Shown here piece after piece: positions 4,259 to 5,542 of a stretch of 5,542 bases of DNA. Numbering within the stretch: the stretch's first letter is position 1; every line of letters begins with the position of its first letter. Made by a program: the position numbers and the translations under genes. The notes beneath the pieces were generated by a model, which was given only the letters and a program-made list of their open reading frames with translations, made no database searches and was not told where the DNA came from. This DNA is from an uncultured Rikenellaceae bacterium (GTDB lineage: Bacteria > Bacteroidota > Bacteroidia > Bacteroidales > Rikenellaceae), in contig CASDWR010000168.1 of assembly GCA_949284665.1 (NCBI GenBank), positions 1-5,542 of the forward strand, read 5' to 3'.

Positions 4259-5542
4259 ATGAAAAGGATTCTTATGTTTGCAGGGCTGTTGGCTGCTTCT
4301 TCGCTTGTCGGCGGTGTTACGGCCCATCTTGTAATGAAGTGTGAACGGCAAGACAACACGGTGTCGCAACATGGCGTATCGGTGGTTGAATCCGTTCTCC
4401 CTGAGGCAGGCAACCACTTTACGAGTTATCAACCCGAAAAGTATCCCGACTTGACCTATGCGGCGGAAAATGCCGTTAAAGCCGTGGTCAATATCGAGGC
4501 GATTCAGGAAATAGAGTCGTCGTATGGCAGAAGTTTCGATCCCTTCTTCGAATTTTTCGGTCTTCCGCAAGGATATTCTCGCCAACCCTCTTCCCGTGAG
4601 GTCAAGGCTGGCGGGTCGGGTGTCATCATCAGTCCCGACGGCTATATCGTAACAAACAACCATGTGGTGGAAAATGCCTCACGGTTGAAAGTACGGCTCA
4701 ACGATCAACGGACTTTCGACGCACATGTCATAGGAACCGATCCCACTACCGATGTGGCTCTTATCAAAATAGACGGCGAGAATCTGCCGGCCTTGCCGTT
4801 CGGCAGCTCGGATGACTTGCGCCTGGGGGAATGGGTCCTGGCGATCGGCAGCCCGTTCGATCTGCAGTCGACTATCACGGCCGGTATCGTGAGCGCCAAG
4901 GCTCGGAACCTCGGAGCTATTCCGAATGATTTCCGAATCGAGTCGTTTATTCAGACCGATGCAGCTGTCAATCCCGGGAACAGTGGGGGCGCTTTGGTCA
5001 ATACGGCCGGCGAGTTGGTCGGTATCAATACCGTTATTAAGTCTCAAACGGGTTCCTATATCGGTTATTCGTTTGCCGTTCCCAGTTCGATTGTCAAAAA
5101 GGTAGTGATGGATCTGAAGGAGTTCGGTGTGGTACAAAGAGCCATGCTGGGAATCTCGTATAGCGAGATTAACGACGAATTCATTGAGAGATTCGGGGAC
5201 AAGTATGGAATCACGGAGAAAGGTGGCATTTATGTGGCTACGGTTGATCCGGACGGAGCAGCCAAGGCTGCCGGTATCGAGGAAGGCGATGTCGTTACCG
5301 AGATTGATGGCGTGAAAATCGACAACTCTGCAACGCTTTCCGAACTTATGGCCAAACACCGCCCCAACGAAAAAGTAAAAATTTCGGTAAAAAGAGGGGA
5401 CAAAATGAAACAATTTGATGTGGTTCTCCGTAATAAAGCAGGTAAAGCGGAATTGTTGAGCAAAGACGACGTAGATGTTATCGCCACGCTCGGCGGTAAA
5501 TTTGCCGAAATCAACGACCGGGCCAAAAAAGAGTTGAAAATC
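4259..5542 (+). CDS. htrA: Do/HtrA-family periplasmic serine protease (DegP/DegQ type), 3' end outside window
   Basis: The frame runs open for 428 codons to the window edge. Do-family proteases degrade or refold damaged proteins in the cell envelope. Residues 4-25 form a hydrophobic export signal after MKR, either cleaved after VTA or kept as an anchor. The trypsin-like domain covers roughly residues 65-285 with a complete catalytic triad: His135 in NNHVV, Asp165 in TTDVAL and Ser242 in NPGNSGGAL. The AIGSPF motif at 195-200 and GYSFAVP at 269-275 are also typical. PDZ1 spans about 292-392 (MLGIS, GGIYVATV, AAGIEEGDVVTEIDG). The last residues, LGGKFAEINDRAKKELKI, look like the start of PDZ2, so about 70-100 residues are missing. 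The phenylalanine-rich FDPFFEFFG segment (93-101) lies where DegP-like proteins carry the LA loop, which helps trimer and cage assembly. No Shine-Dalgarno sequence precedes the ATG, and a second ATG at 4274 would lose the basic N-terminus. Regulation by envelope stress is usual in the family, but no promoter was recognised. Confidence 0.96.
   Translation, partial: MKRILMFAGLLAASSLVGGVTAHLVMKCERQDNTVSQHGVSVVESVLPEAGNHFTSYQPEKYPDLTYAAENAVKAVVNIEAIQEIESSYGRSFDPFFEFFGLPQGYSRQPSSREVKAGGSGVIISPDGYIVTNNHVVENASRLKVRLNDQRTFDAHVIGTDPTTDVALIKIDGENLPALPFGSSDDLRLGEWVLAIGSPFDLQSTITAGIVSAKARNLGAIPNDFRIESFIQTDAAVNPGNSGGALVNTAGELVGINTVIKSQTGSYIGYSFAVPSSIVKKVVMDLKEFGVVQRAMLGISYSEINDEFIERFGDKYGITEKGGIYVATVDPDGAAKAAGIEEGDVVTEIDGVKIDNSATLSELMAKHRPNEKVKISVKRGDKMKQFDVVLRNKAGKAELLSKDDVDVIATLGGKFAEINDRAKKELKI

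Noticed and set aside
4679..5413. 244-codon open frame on the minus strand opposite the protease gene
   Set aside because: It lies wholly inside the htrA coding region, whose plus-strand frame carries a complete catalytic triad and a PDZ domain. The minus product (MFHFVPSFYRNFYFF...) has no family features and is a codon-bias shadow.

Overview
The window comes from a Bacteroidales-type bacterium (phylum Bacteroidota). I infer this from the sequence of the RNA polymerase beta' C-terminus, the lack of Shine-Dalgarno sequences in front of two of the three starts visible here, a TAnnTTTG-type -7 element before one gene, and the presence of a stand-alone HsdR N-terminal-like protein and a Do-family protease of the Bacteroidetes style. 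The genus cannot be fixed by eye. Base composition looks balanced in the genes, with AT-rich intergenic stretches.

Layout. Positions 1-945 (+) hold the last 314 codons of rpoC, followed by a textbook intrinsic terminator (1008-1047). A gap of almost 700 bp follows with no convincing gene, but it holds a possible promoter with an internal palindrome (about 1274-1305) and an unusually dense run of inverted repeats (1311-1636). Next, on the minus strand, 1638-3380 encodes a secreted protein with the fold of a family 2 glycoside hydrolase (LacZ type). Its general acid/base glutamate and metal-site residues are replaced, and the half of the barrel carrying the nucleophile is missing. A 112-bp divergent intergenic region with a 9-bp perfect dyad around the likely promoter separates it from 3493-3957 (+), a small stand-alone PD-(D/E)xK nuclease-fold protein related to the N-terminus of HsdR. 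After a 301-bp gap, a Do/HtrA periplasmic serine protease starts at 4259 (+) and runs off the window end inside its second PDZ domain.

How they work together. rpoC and htrA are housekeeping or stress genes and look intact. I see no common pathway linking all four genes. The divergent pair (GH2-like protein and HsdR_N-like protein) shares one short control region and may be co-regulated, but nothing in the sequences ties their functions together. The most unusual items are the GH2-like pseudoenzyme and the structured, apparently gene-free stretch between it and rpoC. I do not see a complete new defence or mobile system here.
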